In this document: positions 36,828-49,650 of the stretch, piece after piece | Layout of the letters: each line of letters starts with the position of its first letter | Numbering within the stretch: position 1 is the stretch's first letter | Source: Lycorma delicatula | Lineage: Eukaryota; Arthropoda; Insecta; Hemiptera; Fulgoridae | NCBI RefSeq assembly: GCF_047948215.1 | Contig: NC_134456.1 | Coordinates: forward strand, 67,420,029-67,484,028 | Direction: 5' to 3' | Length of the DNA stretch: 64,000 nucleotides | Notes under the pieces: model-generated | What the model saw: only the letters and a program-made list of their open reading frames with translations | Database searches by the model: none | Told to the model about the DNA's origin: nothing | Made by a program: the position numbers and the translations under genes

Positions 36828-39800
36828 ATATGACAGATTATTAAGTGTAAAATATTTACATAGATATTAATAAATAAGTCCTTACTACGTTGGTTTATTG
36901 TACATAAATACTATGTTCTGTATAATTTTTTTTAAGTAAGTAATATGTATTACATTTACAAAAAGAAAATCTTAAATCGTTTAGAGGTAAATACCGTATA
37001 CTTCATACTGAATACAGTATCACGCAAAGCTGAAATAAGCTTTTTGAACTCGCTGTTTGACAACTTGAGGAGGCAAGATCCTCCGTACTGTGGAATTAGC
37101 TGTTGTACGAAAGCTTTTTTTTAAAAAAAGGTATGCTAAAGCTATAAACTTTATTTACTTATTAATAGTGTTACAGTAATATTATTTTAAATTGTTATTA
37201 ACATATTATATTTACATATTTGCATTTCCGTCATTGTAGTAAGAACTGATATGAATTTATATGATTTTACCCTTGTTTTAGAAAGCTGTAGACCTTATGA
37301 AACAATTTTTAAATAACATTGAACATAAATTTTCCGTGTGATTCGCCAAAGATAAATATAGTTGAAAAAATATATATTTTTTTGTATTAATAATACCTGT
37401 TTATTCGTGGATAAGTAAGAAATTCCACCACGCTCCGTTGGGTATAATGATGTCACAGTTTTTCATCCGGATTCTTATCTCGGTTAGCTAAGCCTTTTTT
37501 CATAGCCTAAAACTGTCCATAACACATTTATTCCCAAAAAAAATCCTTCGTGCAAATACGATGAATTTCAAAATCAAAATTACAAAAGTAATTATAATAA
37601 ATATAACATACTGATACAAATAAGTACGTTGCAAATTGTGTTTTTCTAATCTACGTTAACTACAATTAATTTACATTTTACAATTATTTTACAAAGACAC
37701 AAAATAATTTTTAAAACCTATTCAAAACATTACAAGCGGATGGATTAAATTTGGGATTGTGTAATGTTAACTTAATTGTATTAGATTCGTTTCTTTTTTT
37801 TTTTAGGAATAAATATTACGAATAGAATAAATTTTGTATGTAGTAAATTAAATCAATATTGTTTTTTCGCTATTAAAAACAATCATTTATTTAACTGTTA
37901 TCTATTTGTATAAAGAAAAGAAGAAACCGACTGTCTATACTTTAATACATTACTTAATTATTAAAACAGGGATAGCTACCGAGAATAGCAGTAAATTGTA
38001 CATAAACAAGAGAAAAGGAAAAGCAGGGACTAGAATTGTTTGGTACTGTAATTAACAACAGACCGAGCTAAATGGTGAAAGCGATTCTTATCTATGCTCT
38101 TGTTCGAGGGATAAAAGAAGGGATAAATAAATTAATAGCTGGAAGAACAATTTATACAACGAGGGTTGTTTGTTATTAATTTATTTGCAAAATACACATT
38201 TCGCCTACTTGATTTGTTTAATGTTTTATTGGCTTGTTTAACTAACTAATCTTTAGTACATAATTCATTAAGTATATACATTAGTTACAAGTTCAAATTA
38301 CAAATTACTTTCTATTAGAGCCGGTTATTTAATACATATATCTTTAACGGTATGTAAATTATATAATATAGAAAATTCACTAAATTTTGCAATATAATAT
38401 CGGGTGGTTATTTTGATGAGATGAATTCAGTTATTTATGTTTTATCATTCTAATTTTATCAAATCTGTACACTTTTGCAATATTTTTAGTGATTAGTTAT
38501 AAATGATAAAAATAGAGTTAATTACCACAAAGTAAATGTAACCAAGATGATTATTCTTGTTTATTATGATCAGATTGTAATTTTACTTACATCTGTAATA
38601 TATCTGAGGCGCTTGGATCCAGATCTACAGAGGATTATTATTATTCTTTCCTGAAGATTTAAAGATTAGATGTAATAACATGTTATTACTTAAAATTTTC
38701 CATTTCTGTGTTTTCTTTAGACAAAATTAGTCTTCATAATTTGAAAAACTGATCATACTAATAATAATGAAATAATGTTTTGTTTTCTAATAACCCTTAG
38801 AATCATTCTTTCTATCTTAGTACTGGCTATTTCTAAAAATACTTTTAACCTTTAAAATAGGAACCCAGAAGGTAACATTAATTCTATATAAATTTATCCA
38901 TTACATTTGGAATAGTTATCCTGGAAATTTAAATTTTATTACAGTAAATAGAAAATAAAGTTAGTAAATAGTGATTAGAAAAAAATAAGGCATTTTTCTT
39001 TAAAACAAAGGGCATTTCATTTTTTAGCGGATAACATGTATGATTAAGTGGTACTGCTAATGTTAATAATGTCAAAATTAATTATTACTTACAAAACCAC
39101 ATTCAAAACAAAAGAAATAAAAATAATTATAATAATAACGGGTACAATAGCCGAGAAATTAAATATCATACATGAACTTTAACTCCAAAGTCCTGGTGGT
39201 AGTGGAGTTAATAGATCCCTTCAAAATGCACCGAACTCTGTCTCAAGCGATATTAATTTTATATGTATCTAATTACAATAATAAATATCAGTTACTTAAT
39301 ATTTGTTTAATTATTCTAATCAAGATAATAATAAAACGACTATTACGTACTTAAAAGTAATTTCGGATTACGAGATATTGGAGTACAATCAATTTTTTTG
39401 TAAATATTAATTGTCCTAAGTGAAAAAAATCCGCTAACATTACTCTTTATAAAATTAGTTTTATTGTACGTGAGATTTCTGGTTGCAAAACAAAAAGAAG
39501 AATGACGTTAATTTAATATATGTGCTTTTTAAATTTTTTTTTTTTTAATTTTAACGTAGCTGAAATTATTTACAATAACGAACAAAGATCACATTATGTA
39601 CTATTAATAGTTTACCTACATTTATCGAAAATAGGAGCTCCTTAGATTTGTGTTTACTTCACCAATTTTTTGTGTTTTAAAATAATTAAAAAAAAAAAAT
39701 TACTAGTCACACTTCTGGTACCTGTTTTATTCAAGTTTTTGTGTCAAGAACCGTGTAAAACCGTTAAATTTATTCTTTAATTTAAATTCTAAGATTTCAG

Positions 39801-41163
39801 TGGCTTCTCATTCTGAGAAGAGATCACTGGGAAATTTTTCGCAAGCTTTAACGAAAGTGAAGATTTCCTGAACAATGTTTGCATTTATTTCTTTATTTTC
39901 ACTCATATAACAATGCACAGTAATGAATAGAACATATCCTGTACATAAACTAACATTCTAATAACGTATAGCAATACAATATTTCTCTTCTGTATACCGA
40001 ATTGGTAATAAAATTATCCCCGCTACGGCCTTTTTTCCAAAATCACTCATCTGCTTTTTTTTGTATTTTGTAATTTATTTTATATTTTTTGAACTTAAGA
40101 GAAGTTTTTCAAGTAATAAAGAATTTTTAGTCTTATAATAAACATGTCGAAGAGAAAATTACTGAAAAATAGAGATTTATTTTTTAAATTATTTTTGATA
40201 AATTTCTATGTTTTATGTTCATTGTCGCCACCATAAAAGGATTATGTATCTCAGCAGGGAAGTGTGAATTAAGAATTATTGTGCCGAAAAATTAACAGCA
40301 GACAATTTTCTCTGTAGTTGGTCAATCGCATCGGAGGAAATAATATAAATTTGTTCTATATCTATGTACTTTGAATAAATTACATTTCCAGTTGCAATAT
40401 TTTTTTAACGACTTATGGAGAAATATTGTATCAGTCATGCTAAGGATAAATATGTTTGGATAGAAACATATTTTAGTAACACATTGTTTTTATATTGCGC
40501 TAAACATAGAATCCTTTTTTTCTTTCAAAGAAGATTATGGTATTTTCAGAAAACAAGAAGAATTTTCCAAAATTATCTAATTAAAGATTAATATACATTC
40601 GTGAGTTTTACTTCTTATTATGCTTTTATCAAAGGCTAAAATAAGTTCATGAATTATATACAGTCGTTTTTATTTAAAAAGATGTTAAGATTCTATATTT
40701 GCTAGTTAACAATTTTTTCGTTGATATCACTTTAAAACTAAAAGTAAAAGAAACAGGTATATTTTACTTCTGAATCCTAAAATATATATTTTCCTTAGCA
40801 AACTTTTTGTAATAATTGTATAAAAGTTTACATAGTTGGTATGTAAACTTTTAGTTGGTACGTGTTTGTTTAATATTATTTAATTAATCTCGTTAAAAAA
40901 AACATACAGTAAAAAAGTACCATTTTAAATTTTCCAGCAAATAATTCGAGATATGATTTCTGATCCTTTCTATCACAGCCTCTCTGTGATACCCCTAGTG
41001 TAAACGTATATGTTAATTAATGCCTCATATATAGAAGTCTTAATTCCAAATCGCATGATTCTGATAAAACCATTTTTGATTTATTAATCGAAATGTACGC
41101 TCGTTCACTCGCGCGCGTGAACAGATACACACCTACATACATATACACACAGACACTCCCCCT
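36828..41163. other. AT-rich region without recognisable gene
   Basis: Nothing supportable. Slightly GC-richer patches near 37040-37110 and 38605-38635 have no open frame with splice sites. Confidence 0.5.
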
Positions 41164-41190
41164 ACACACACACACACACACACACACACA
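41164..41190. repeat. (CA)n microsatellite
   Basis: About 13 CA units, preceded by an imperfect ACATAC/ACACAC stretch from 41125. Confidence 0.93.
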
Positions 41191-41244
41191 GGCAAAAAAA
41201 ATATACGAACAAACAGAGTTTACGCCGCGGTTTTCCATTTATAC

Positions 41245-41287
41245 ATTACACATGTAAGTAAAAGTGCCATTACACATGCAAGTAAAA
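41245..41287 (+). repeat. 24-bp tandem duplication
   Basis: ATTACACATGTAAGTAAAA at 41245-41263 is repeated at 41269-41287 with one difference (C for T). Confidence 0.85.
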
Positions 41288-44049
41288 AAACAAAATACTG
41301 AAAATGTGAACAATTTTTTGCAAGACTTTACCACGCTTTTCGCTTGCAGAAAGTAGTTTACTTTTCTGTTTAGACTCCGGAATTTTTTCAGTATATACTG
41401 TACTATAATTAATGTGTATAGCATAAATTACACTTATTTAAATTACTTTTTCGAATATTTTGGCGATTTGATGAATTACGGCGAAAAATTTGAAACCCGA
41501 CTGGTTTTTTAATACTTCTAAAGTTATTTATTCAAGTTTAATAATTAATTTCTTTGCAAGATTTATCAAATAATGCTTCGGCTTATGTCTAAATGAAAAG
41601 AATTTTCAATAAACTTTATAAATATGTAAGATATGTTTCATTTTGTTATTATTCTAATTGTTATTTTTATTATAATTATTATTAATATTCGTATATAGAA
41701 ACGAGTATATACATTTTCAAACAGAAATTTTCTAAACGTTAAGCCTACCTATTTACTGTTTTCAAATTTCAATAAACCAAATGTTTCGTCATCAAAATTC
41801 ATTATTTCAATTCCAAAATTAAAAAAAAATATTTTTATGTGTAGTCTTTTAGTCCAATATTCATTCGCATTGTAATTTTCACTAATATGCACCGAAAATG
41901 TTATACTATTTTTAATATTATAATATATTAGTCATGTATTATTAATATTTATTAATTTATAATTTAACACTTTTGGAAATTGCATAATAAGTTTTATCAA
42001 ACTTTTTGATGTCGACGAATAATGTGTTTTTTTTTCTGGTGAATACATTTTACTATAAATACGTAATTAGATTAGAGCATTTTATATTACACATACTAGA
42101 AATATTGCAAAGAGTCTAATACTGTAGTATATGCTAAATACAGTCTTTTATTACAATTTAGTTTAGCTGAACGGGATGACAGGTATTAAGTCCCACTGTT
42201 TTCATGTACAGTTATTTAATTATTCTGATTATTCACGTACAAAAATTATCATAAGAGATGTCATTTCTACCACATAAATTATAAAGAGAATTTTTATCTG
42301 CCTCTACACACAATTGAAATTTAGAATCTGAGGCAAATTAACACTTAAAGCTATAACCCGAACTACCCGGCAAAACAAAAATTCTGTATTTATTTATACA
42401 TTGCCATTAATTATTTTCTTTTAGTTTCTTTTCTTTTAGTTGATTCAGGAAAATACTTTATTTACAAAAGTCTTCTAATGAAAAAAATACTCTTTAACAT
42501 TAAGTTAATAAAAGGACTCCTTCCTTAATAAAAAGAAACGAACACTACGTAAATAATCTCTTCGTTTATGAACATCCGGATAACTTATCTCCTTTTCCTT
42601 TGTTATATTTTACGGAGGAAAATTAATCTTGATTCCGTAAATTTGCTATCGTATATTTTCATAATTGTATATCCATTAGATTATAATTAATATTTATGGC
42701 CTATCATACTAAGTAAAGTTTCTATTCTAATATAATATTACAAAGTTTTATTAGTCTGAAACATGTTGTACATAATCTTGGTTTTAATACATAATTGCAA
42801 CAATATTAAAATATAATTTGTTAATTTTTAAGGTGACAGAAGCAATCTCAGTAAAATATCCCTAACTGAAGCATTATTTAAACTTCAGGTCAAATGATTC
42901 GGAGTGCAACCACCGAAGCCACACAATATCTAACTTGATTTAATAACAAAGCTCTGTGATATCCATGCTTTATAATCTAGTTACTGAGATGAAACCTGCC
43001 TGTAGCTTTCTGCTTCCGTTTATTTGTATTTATGTAAAATTATCAAAGCGAAACGAATCAAATTTTATTAGAGTAGGATTGTATAATAAAATAGTATTGG
43101 AAAATAATCTTATTAATATTCTAAATTAGATTAAGTTTCAAATTGAATATTAACCGATTGTAATTAACATTTAAAAATTTAATTTTATAGGCAATATCTT
43201 GAATTTCTTTTGAAATTGTTTTTTATAAAACTACCGCATCAAAAAATTTCTTATAAACAAATATCAGTCAAAGTCTGCTTAACTAAGTATTAAGTACTAG
43301 ATGAAATTATTCGACTTTTTCGAAAATTTTACTGTACGTATCGAATAAAACCTAACTATTAAACCCAATTTTGTAACATTAATTTATGGGTTTTGAAAAT
43401 CTTTAACTTTTATACTAAAAAAAAAGCGGGGCATAAATTTTATTATTAGGAATATATTGTTTAGGTTTATTTTTATTTTCAAAAAACGTCAGTTTACATG
43501 CATTTGAGTATAAAAAATGGAATCCTTGAATAGGTTCACAAGCACCCACATTTCATAAGAAATCTAAATATAAACCTCAGGGTAACTGAACTTTATATTA
43601 TTCTAACATATTCATCAAAGAGTAGCCGGATCTGTCTTGAACGATCAAAAATAAACTATGGAAGGGCTCAAGATGCGGATAATGGAAAGGCTCAAAGCAC
43701 AAGTTAAAGGATCCTACAGGATAGTTTCAAAGCATCGGTGATAATTCCGCTCATAATTCCTTGGAAGTCCAAACTGATTTTATACAGAGTAGAGTAAACA
43801 TTTTTTAAATAACTAGCATGAGTAAAGATGTAATAGTTTTTGTCGAAACTTTTTAAGTCTTTATTTTATTCGCTTTTCCAGTAGGAGGAAAGTGTATTTG
43901 GATGGTATATTTTCTGTAAGTTTAAAATCACTTCACAAATTTTTATTGAATAGTTAACAAGAAATCTGATGCGCACTTCATAGCCACATGACTCCCTTGT
44001 ACGCCTATTCAATTACATATATGCATTTTTTGCTCACTTCATTTAAACT
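41288..44049. other. AT-rich region without recognisable gene
   Basis: Nothing supportable. Confidence 0.5.
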
Positions 44050-44103
44050 TATACTGGTTAAACTTTATTTAACCAGTATACTATACTGGTTAATCTAACC
44101 AGT
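44050..44103. repeat. tandem hairpins with ACTGGTTA arms
   Basis: Hairpin 1 has arms TATACTGGTTAAA (44050-44062) and TTTAACCAGTATA (44068-44080), perfectly paired around 5 nt. Hairpin 2 has arms ACTGGTTA (44085-44092) and TAACCAGT (44096-44103) around 3 nt. The 8-mer therefore occurs four times in alternating orientation within 54 bp. Confidence 0.88.
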
Positions 44104-45159
44104 TCACTAAATTGAATAGTTTAATTATTATTAACTTTTAGTTATACGACACATAGAAATCTGAAACTTTTGTTAATCAGCAATTAACGGATATGAATAA
44201 TACTGATCTAGAGCAGTATATTACGAAAAAAGAGTTGTAAGAAGCACAAGTGAAAATAGTTACGTATTTTCACGAGTGCGTAATACATGTTAAAGTCGAG
44301 ATATGTACTATACTTTTTCTATGGCCAGAATCACTTCTCCATAATAAAAATAAAAAGATGTCATTTGAAATATACTTAATTTTCATTATTTAGATATATT
44401 AATTTGAAGGATAGAGTAAATATTTCAAAATTAATAATTTACAATCATTCTTATTATAAATGAAAATAAATTTCCTAGGAAAGTAAATGTAAATATTTGA
44501 AAAAATGTATGTTATTTGAATTCAAATGTCAAGGAATTCAAGGTTATGGTAATTAATAAAATACTTTTCAACAATAACGTTAAATGGAATTCAATTCAAA
44601 AATGTACAGTTAGTATTATATCTTGTATCAGATATAATATACATGATTATTTCCAACGTAACATTCAATTATTCTAAATGTCGATTGCCTAGTCGATTAC
44701 AATCAAAAAGGAGGTGCACAACTAGATATTACAAGAGACCTAAATACAAAATTTTAATATTCTACTACTAATTGTTTTTGATACTAGGTAAACATTAAAA
44801 CAAGATAGTTTTTGAAAAAACATTATTTTAATATGCTAGGAACATGTTTAATGTTTATAAAAGAATTATTTTTCGCAAGCAAATTATTTCAAATTCTGAA
44901 AGAGAAAAACTATATTGACCCTTTTTTTATAAAAATTTAAAACATTACAAGGCACCTAAGATCCATATTACTGTAGCTTACATGGGGAAGGAACGGGATT
45001 CGGGACACCGATTTGAACATATTGCGTGTGTGAATAGTACACTGTTTACGTGTCACAAAATACTAACACGTAATATTCAATTATACTCAAGAAAAATTGC
45101 CCTAAAAATTTTCTTAGCATGCTATACTAGTTTATATACTAATTTTGTTTCATGCAGCT
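44104..45159. other. AT-rich region without recognisable gene
   Basis: Nothing supportable. The region ends at a tRNA-like SINE head. Confidence 0.45.
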
Positions 45160-45300
45160 CAAGTAGATATGTGGTGTAAGTGAGAACGTGTCAGATCCGT
45201 AATCATGCACACATCGGTTCAAATCCGACTTCATATACATATATTTTTTTAACATTTTTTTTTTTTTTAAATTTAAATATATTTATTTATTAATATTAAG
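45160..45300 (+). mobile_element. tRNA-related SINE fragment (plus copy of a facing pair)
   Basis: An A-box-like TGGTGTAAGTGAG is followed about 35 nt later by a perfect T-arm-like CGGTTCAAATCCG at about 45217 containing the B-box pattern GGTTCAAATCC. A CTTCATATACATATAT block and a T-rich stretch come next. The segment from 45209 is repeated inverted at about 45420-45535. The acceptor stem does not close, so it is not a tRNA gene. Confidence 0.6.
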
Positions 45301-45419
45301 TTCTCTTAATCTATGATTGCAAAACTTTTTTTATTAAAATGAAAACCACATAAATTTTATTTCACAAATAACTTCTGATTTTTTTTGGAATTTTTTTTTT
45401 TTTTGGTATTGTTATTATT

Positions 45420-45670
45420 TATTGTTAATTTTTTTTTTACAGAGGTTAATAATTATTAATAAATGTTTCAATTAAAAAAAAAGGTAAAAAGAAAATATAT
45501 GTATATGAAGTTGGATGCGAACCGATGTGCCTTCCCCTTGTAAGATACGAATATTTCATCAATAAAAATTTTATTTGGCTGTAACTCTGGAACCAATGAA
45601 AATAAGTACTACTTATGATATATCGATGAAAAGCTCTCAACGAGGACTTATTACTGTAGTTAATATGTTT
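45420..45670 (-). mobile_element. tRNA-related SINE fragment (minus copy of a facing pair)
   Basis: The plus strand at 45493-45532 is the near-exact inverse of 45209-45247. On the minus strand it reads GGCACATCGGTTCGCATCC, then CTTCATATACATATAT, then a T-rich stretch, the same order as the plus copy. The flank at 45535-45670 (TTGGCTGTAACTCTGGAACC near 45574) probably belongs to the same repeat, but I have no second copy in this window to prove it. Confidence 0.55.
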
Positions 45671-46015
45671 TACCTACATCCAAATGTTTTGGGTTTTGGG
45701 TTTTTTTTTGCACCATCTTTGGTCCAGTAGATTGTAGTCAGAAGCAGAGAGGAACTATTGACAGTACTCTTTACCCCTATCAAGTTCTCGAAGCTCTTGC
45801 ACAACGTGAACGCAATACGGACGGAGTTTCAGATTCTTTGTGGCTCTGAAAACACGCCTGTAAAATATTCCGGTTTGTTGACACAGTTTTTGTATCAACT
45901 TTATTGGTGAACGTAGCAAGGATATGCGGGTATTTTCCAAGGATGCATCACTTAACCATTGATCGGGCGGACCATTCGTCCATACCATTTGTGTCTCTAA
46001 AAGAGAGCGACTACG
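45660..46015 (-). pseudogene. Tc1/mariner-superfamily transposase, N-terminal fragment
   Basis: The minus frame at 45988-45755 encodes SLENTRISLLRSPIKLIQKL, then RRVFRATKNLKLRPYCVHVV, then LRELDRGKEYC. This matches the known layout of a DUF4817-type helix-turn-helix: a SLLRSPxKS helix, then a W/F-R-x3-K turn, then a KPYR-like linker leading to the catalytic core. The frame stops at TAG, and the open sequence continues only briefly toward a WF-like site before the A-rich block at 45690-45712. The catalytic DDE/D core is absent. A related, longer copy lies at 62660-63600. Assignment is by motif pattern only. Confidence 0.6.
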
Positions 46016-46039
46016 CGTAAAATCGTTGATTTTTTAGGC

Positions 46040-46111
46040 ACCCGCGATTCAGGAAAAGCTTTTTTTTCCCTCTCAACTCCCCTGGACCGGACCCGCGATT
46101 CAGGAAAAGCT
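46040..46111 (+). repeat. 21-bp direct repeat
   Basis: ACCCGCGATTCAGGAAAAGC plus T occurs at 46040-46060 and 46091-46111, exactly, separated by 30 bp with a T run. It sits just outside the transposase fragment and may be left from an excision or a local duplication. Confidence 0.92.
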
Positions 46112-46367
46112 GTCGAAAGTCTTCCTAACATTTTAAGAATGACTGCGATTTAAAATAACTTTTAAAAATGACCACACGTTGAGCCTGGGAGATGCATATT
46201 TGTCTGCTCAGAGCTTACTCACCACTGTCATCAAAAAGGAGGGAAATTTCTTGACTATAGTTTACTACTCTTCTACCACAAAGTCCCTCGTTGCCAATAC
46301 ACACATTCCTGCCGGTAAAAATTTAAATTTCCCTTCCCAATATATTTTAGAATTTAGGGTTGCGTAT

Positions 46368-46409
<42 letters not shown>

Positions 46410-47749
46410 TTGAGATATATGCACTACCGAATTCCTTCCTAATTTTTTAAACAGATCTCTGCAATTAAGAAGTCATCCACTCATCATGTTATCTACATGG
46501 AAATCGACTTCTCTCCATGCAGTGAAACTTTTAGTTTCGGGGATATATTTTAACTCGTTTGGTAAATCTTGTTTTATATATTTACCAACCGAATAGCTTT
46601 CTAGAACATAATCTCTTTAAAAATTAAAAAAATCTAATAAATAGCATAATTGCTTTTATCGTTATTATTTATCTAAAAACCTTTATTCACAGCGGTAATG
46701 AAGTACAATTATTGATCAAATGATAAATATTTTAAATGAATTTAAAACAGTACTCCTACGGGATTAAAGCGCTAATGTTTTTGGATTAATGAATCATACT
46801 TTTTAATTTAATACCTCCACTCCAGAATTCATATCAATTTTCATATAAGAATGGTTACTAAATATGATGAATCTAATTCGTTAATTTCTGCTTGGTATCG
46901 CAATTTAATTTATACTTCAAACTTTGTTTACTTTTTAAAATACATCATCTTCAATGATGACGAATACATCATCTTAGTACTGAATGTAATATAATAGTTA
47001 TACAGAAATATTAACCAGTTTCTTATATTGTTGATTATGGCAAGTAAAATCTTACTTAAAGCATTATATTTTGGATATGATAGGTAATTTGGCACAATAA
47101 TAGATTTTCTTGTTGAATGCTTCACTGAATTAAAAATTAAAATTACTAAATTTCTATTTAAAAATAACTAAATTAAAAAATTATACATAAATTAATAAAT
47201 TCAATCATTTCCATTTTAATAATATATTCCTATGTAAATATATTTGTAGGTGTTAGATAATAAGGCAAATTACAAATAAAAAGAGGTCATAAAACAGAAT
47301 TGGGATTAGATATCTTCGATATCAGTCGGTGTCTCATTTAGAAATCTCTCAATATGTACGTTAGATTTAAAATTCATTCTTATACATGAATTCTGACATA
47401 CCTTCTATTCTGAGTACTTTCTACTTAATTACTCGGCGTATTGTGCATTTAAATAAAACGAAATACATATAAATTGTAAATCATTTTCTTTCTCATGATT
47501 TTCCGTAAGCTAATTAATCGAGTGAACAATATTTTCTATAATGTTTTTTATCTAGCTTTTACCCACAATATAGCTTCATTTAAAAATTTTCATTTTTACA
47601 AGACCTTCTAAAAATGCATCCTTACACAGCAACACAACTTACACTATTTTTTCAACTGTTACCCAAGGTGGAAACTATTGTGCTGATGGGTGGATGGTTT
47701 TACGTAGTGAATTTCAATCTATGTCCTCTGGGCACTAGGATTTATCCAG
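46112..47749. other. AT-rich region without recognisable gene
   Basis: The open frame at 46179-46406 runs into the (AT)n repeat at 46370-46405 and has no recognisable domain. The stretch 46440-46530 is slightly richer in GC without open structure. The open frame from 47614 may already be the 5' flank of the Jockey-like element. Confidence 0.4.
46370..46405. repeat. (AT)n microsatellite
   Basis: Uninterrupted TA dinucleotides, about 35 bp. Confidence 0.95.
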
Positions 47750-49650
47750 TTGTATGCAATCCTAGCTCCAGTAGGCGCGCGCTCTGCTGGAGTGGTCCGT
47801 TAAATCATGGGTACTCGAGGGAACAGTACGGCAATTCCAATTAAATGTCTTTCGGTGGTTGTTTGTTCACTTAAAACAACTAAATAACCGGGGAGTTTGA
47901 AGCGGCTTTGACCGATATTACCAGCCAAAGATGTGTCTAGTTAAGTAGAAACAAGAGACGTATCTGAGAGTGGTAAATTAATAAAGTGTATGATTTCTTG
48001 TAGTTAAAAATAACGAGGAAGGTATATCCTTTGCAAAGATTTTTCCCTTTACAATAAGTAAGTACGTGGTAAGAGCCTGTAGGTTTTCGAAATATATTAA
48101 AAACCTTAGGAGTGGCGTTCTGCTAATTGAAGTATGTACTGAGAATAAATGTCCAAAACTCCTAACCCTTAAAAATATAAGGAAAGACGAATATATAGTA
48201 GAACTCCACAATTAACTACATTTCAGCAATAAGTCGGTATTGAATTAGCGGAAATATCAGAAAAGCTATCACCGCAGTCAGTCACTGTACGGACGATTAT
48301 AAAGAATAAAAATGGCATTGATGTGCCAACATCCCCAATTATTCTAACCTTTTTTGCTCCAACGATTCCTGAGCGAATAAGAATTGGCTACCTTTCAGTC
48401 CGTGTACGTTCATGTGTACTAAACCATAGACGCTACTTTCAGTGTCAGGGTTTTAGTCAAAAATGATTGCATGAAGGAACTATTTTTTGCGCGTTGCGGC
48501 TGTGCAGGAGAATACTACATCACATGCTCTGAAGTAGAAAAATGTGTAAATTGTAAAGTTCTAAACGCAGCAAGTTCTCGAGAATGCTCAATTTATATAG
48601 AAGAAAAAGCTATTTTGATGATCTGTACTAAACAGAAAATATCTTTTCCTTTGGCTTGTTGGGAATACAGAAATTCCTCACAACGTAGAACCCTGCCCAA
48701 TAGCAATTATTGGTGTTATTTTTGTTCAGGCTCTCTCTAGCAATATAAAAAAATATGACGAATGCGCATCTTGCAAAGAACTGATCAAAATGGTAGGAGC
48801 TTTATCAGACCAAGTAAAGTCCCTCACGGCTACAATTATAGCGTTAAGTACTTGCAAAAATGTAAATTCTATTAGGAAGGCTGATAGAGGTTTACCTAAA
48901 ACCACTTCAGTCATTATATCATCATATAAGTTTCCTGCTGCACCAATTACGCAAACTACCAAGATCGCTGAGAGGGCTCTATTAAAACATCATCGTCTGG
49001 TACGGCATTTCCATCCCTCAGGCTTCCATTTTCCCCCCACCACTCGAGATTTCTACAAAAATATATGGTGACGGATGAAGTGTCAGAAGAAGCAAAGCAC
49101 TTCCTTAAGGTTATAAAGTCAAAAATGAAAAACCGGATAGATAATAGATAAGAAAAATTATTTTTTATGGAACAAATGTTATTCAGTGGAACTTTTGCGG
49201 TCGTAGTACTAGCCAACAGGATATTGAAATCCTTCTAAAGGAAGAAAATTCTTTAATATTGTGTCTGCAGGAAACTCCGTCCCTAGGATTATGTGTCTTT
49301 TCATGCTTAATTTGCGAAAAATGCGACCATCAAACTGAGGGCAGAGGACGTGAAAGTGTCACTGTTTTCCGGAAGTAGCTAATCGTATTAGCCACGCGTA
49401 TTCCGCTAGCAACAAACATCCCTGTAGTCTCAGAGAAGTTATTGGGACATTTAAAATGAATTTGTCACTTATATCTTCCGCCAAATTTCGATATCAATGA
49501 GGATAATTTGTCCAGTATATTTTCACGCATTCCATTACCCTGACTAATAATTGAAAAGTTTAACACCCATCACTACTGATGGGGTTGACCATCATGTTCT
49601 TCTCGAGGCACTATAGTTGATCGACTGAGGTAAAAGTTAGATTTTAGCTT
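47750..49650 (+). pseudogene. Jockey-like LINE: decayed ORF1 (gag) and start of ORF2 endonuclease
   Basis: The order along the plus strand is that of a Jockey-clade element. First a gag-like region with RSGVLLIEVCTENKCPKLL (about 48109-48165), then IPERIRIGYLSVRVRS near 48368. A zinc-knuckle region follows (RCGCAGEYYITC and CVNCKVLNAASSREC, 48490-48580), and then ISFPLACWEYRNSSQRRTLP. After the gag comes the ORF2 endonuclease start: IQWNFCGRSTSQQDIEILLK from about 49181, SLILCLQET, a PLATNIPVV block and LPPNFDINEDNLSSIFSRIP, ending in a decayed FNTHH-like block near 49565. Frames change several times. Expected His and Cys ligands of the knuckles are replaced, so it cannot work. It stops before any RT motif. 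The GC-rich 5' part (47750-47830) has a CTCCAG/CTGGAG hairpin and is probably 5' UTR. Confidence 0.72.

Noticed and set aside
45209..45226. A real tRNA gene, suggested by a perfect T-arm and B box
   Set aside because: The acceptor and D arms do not pair, and the segment is repeated inverted nearby as part of a SINE.
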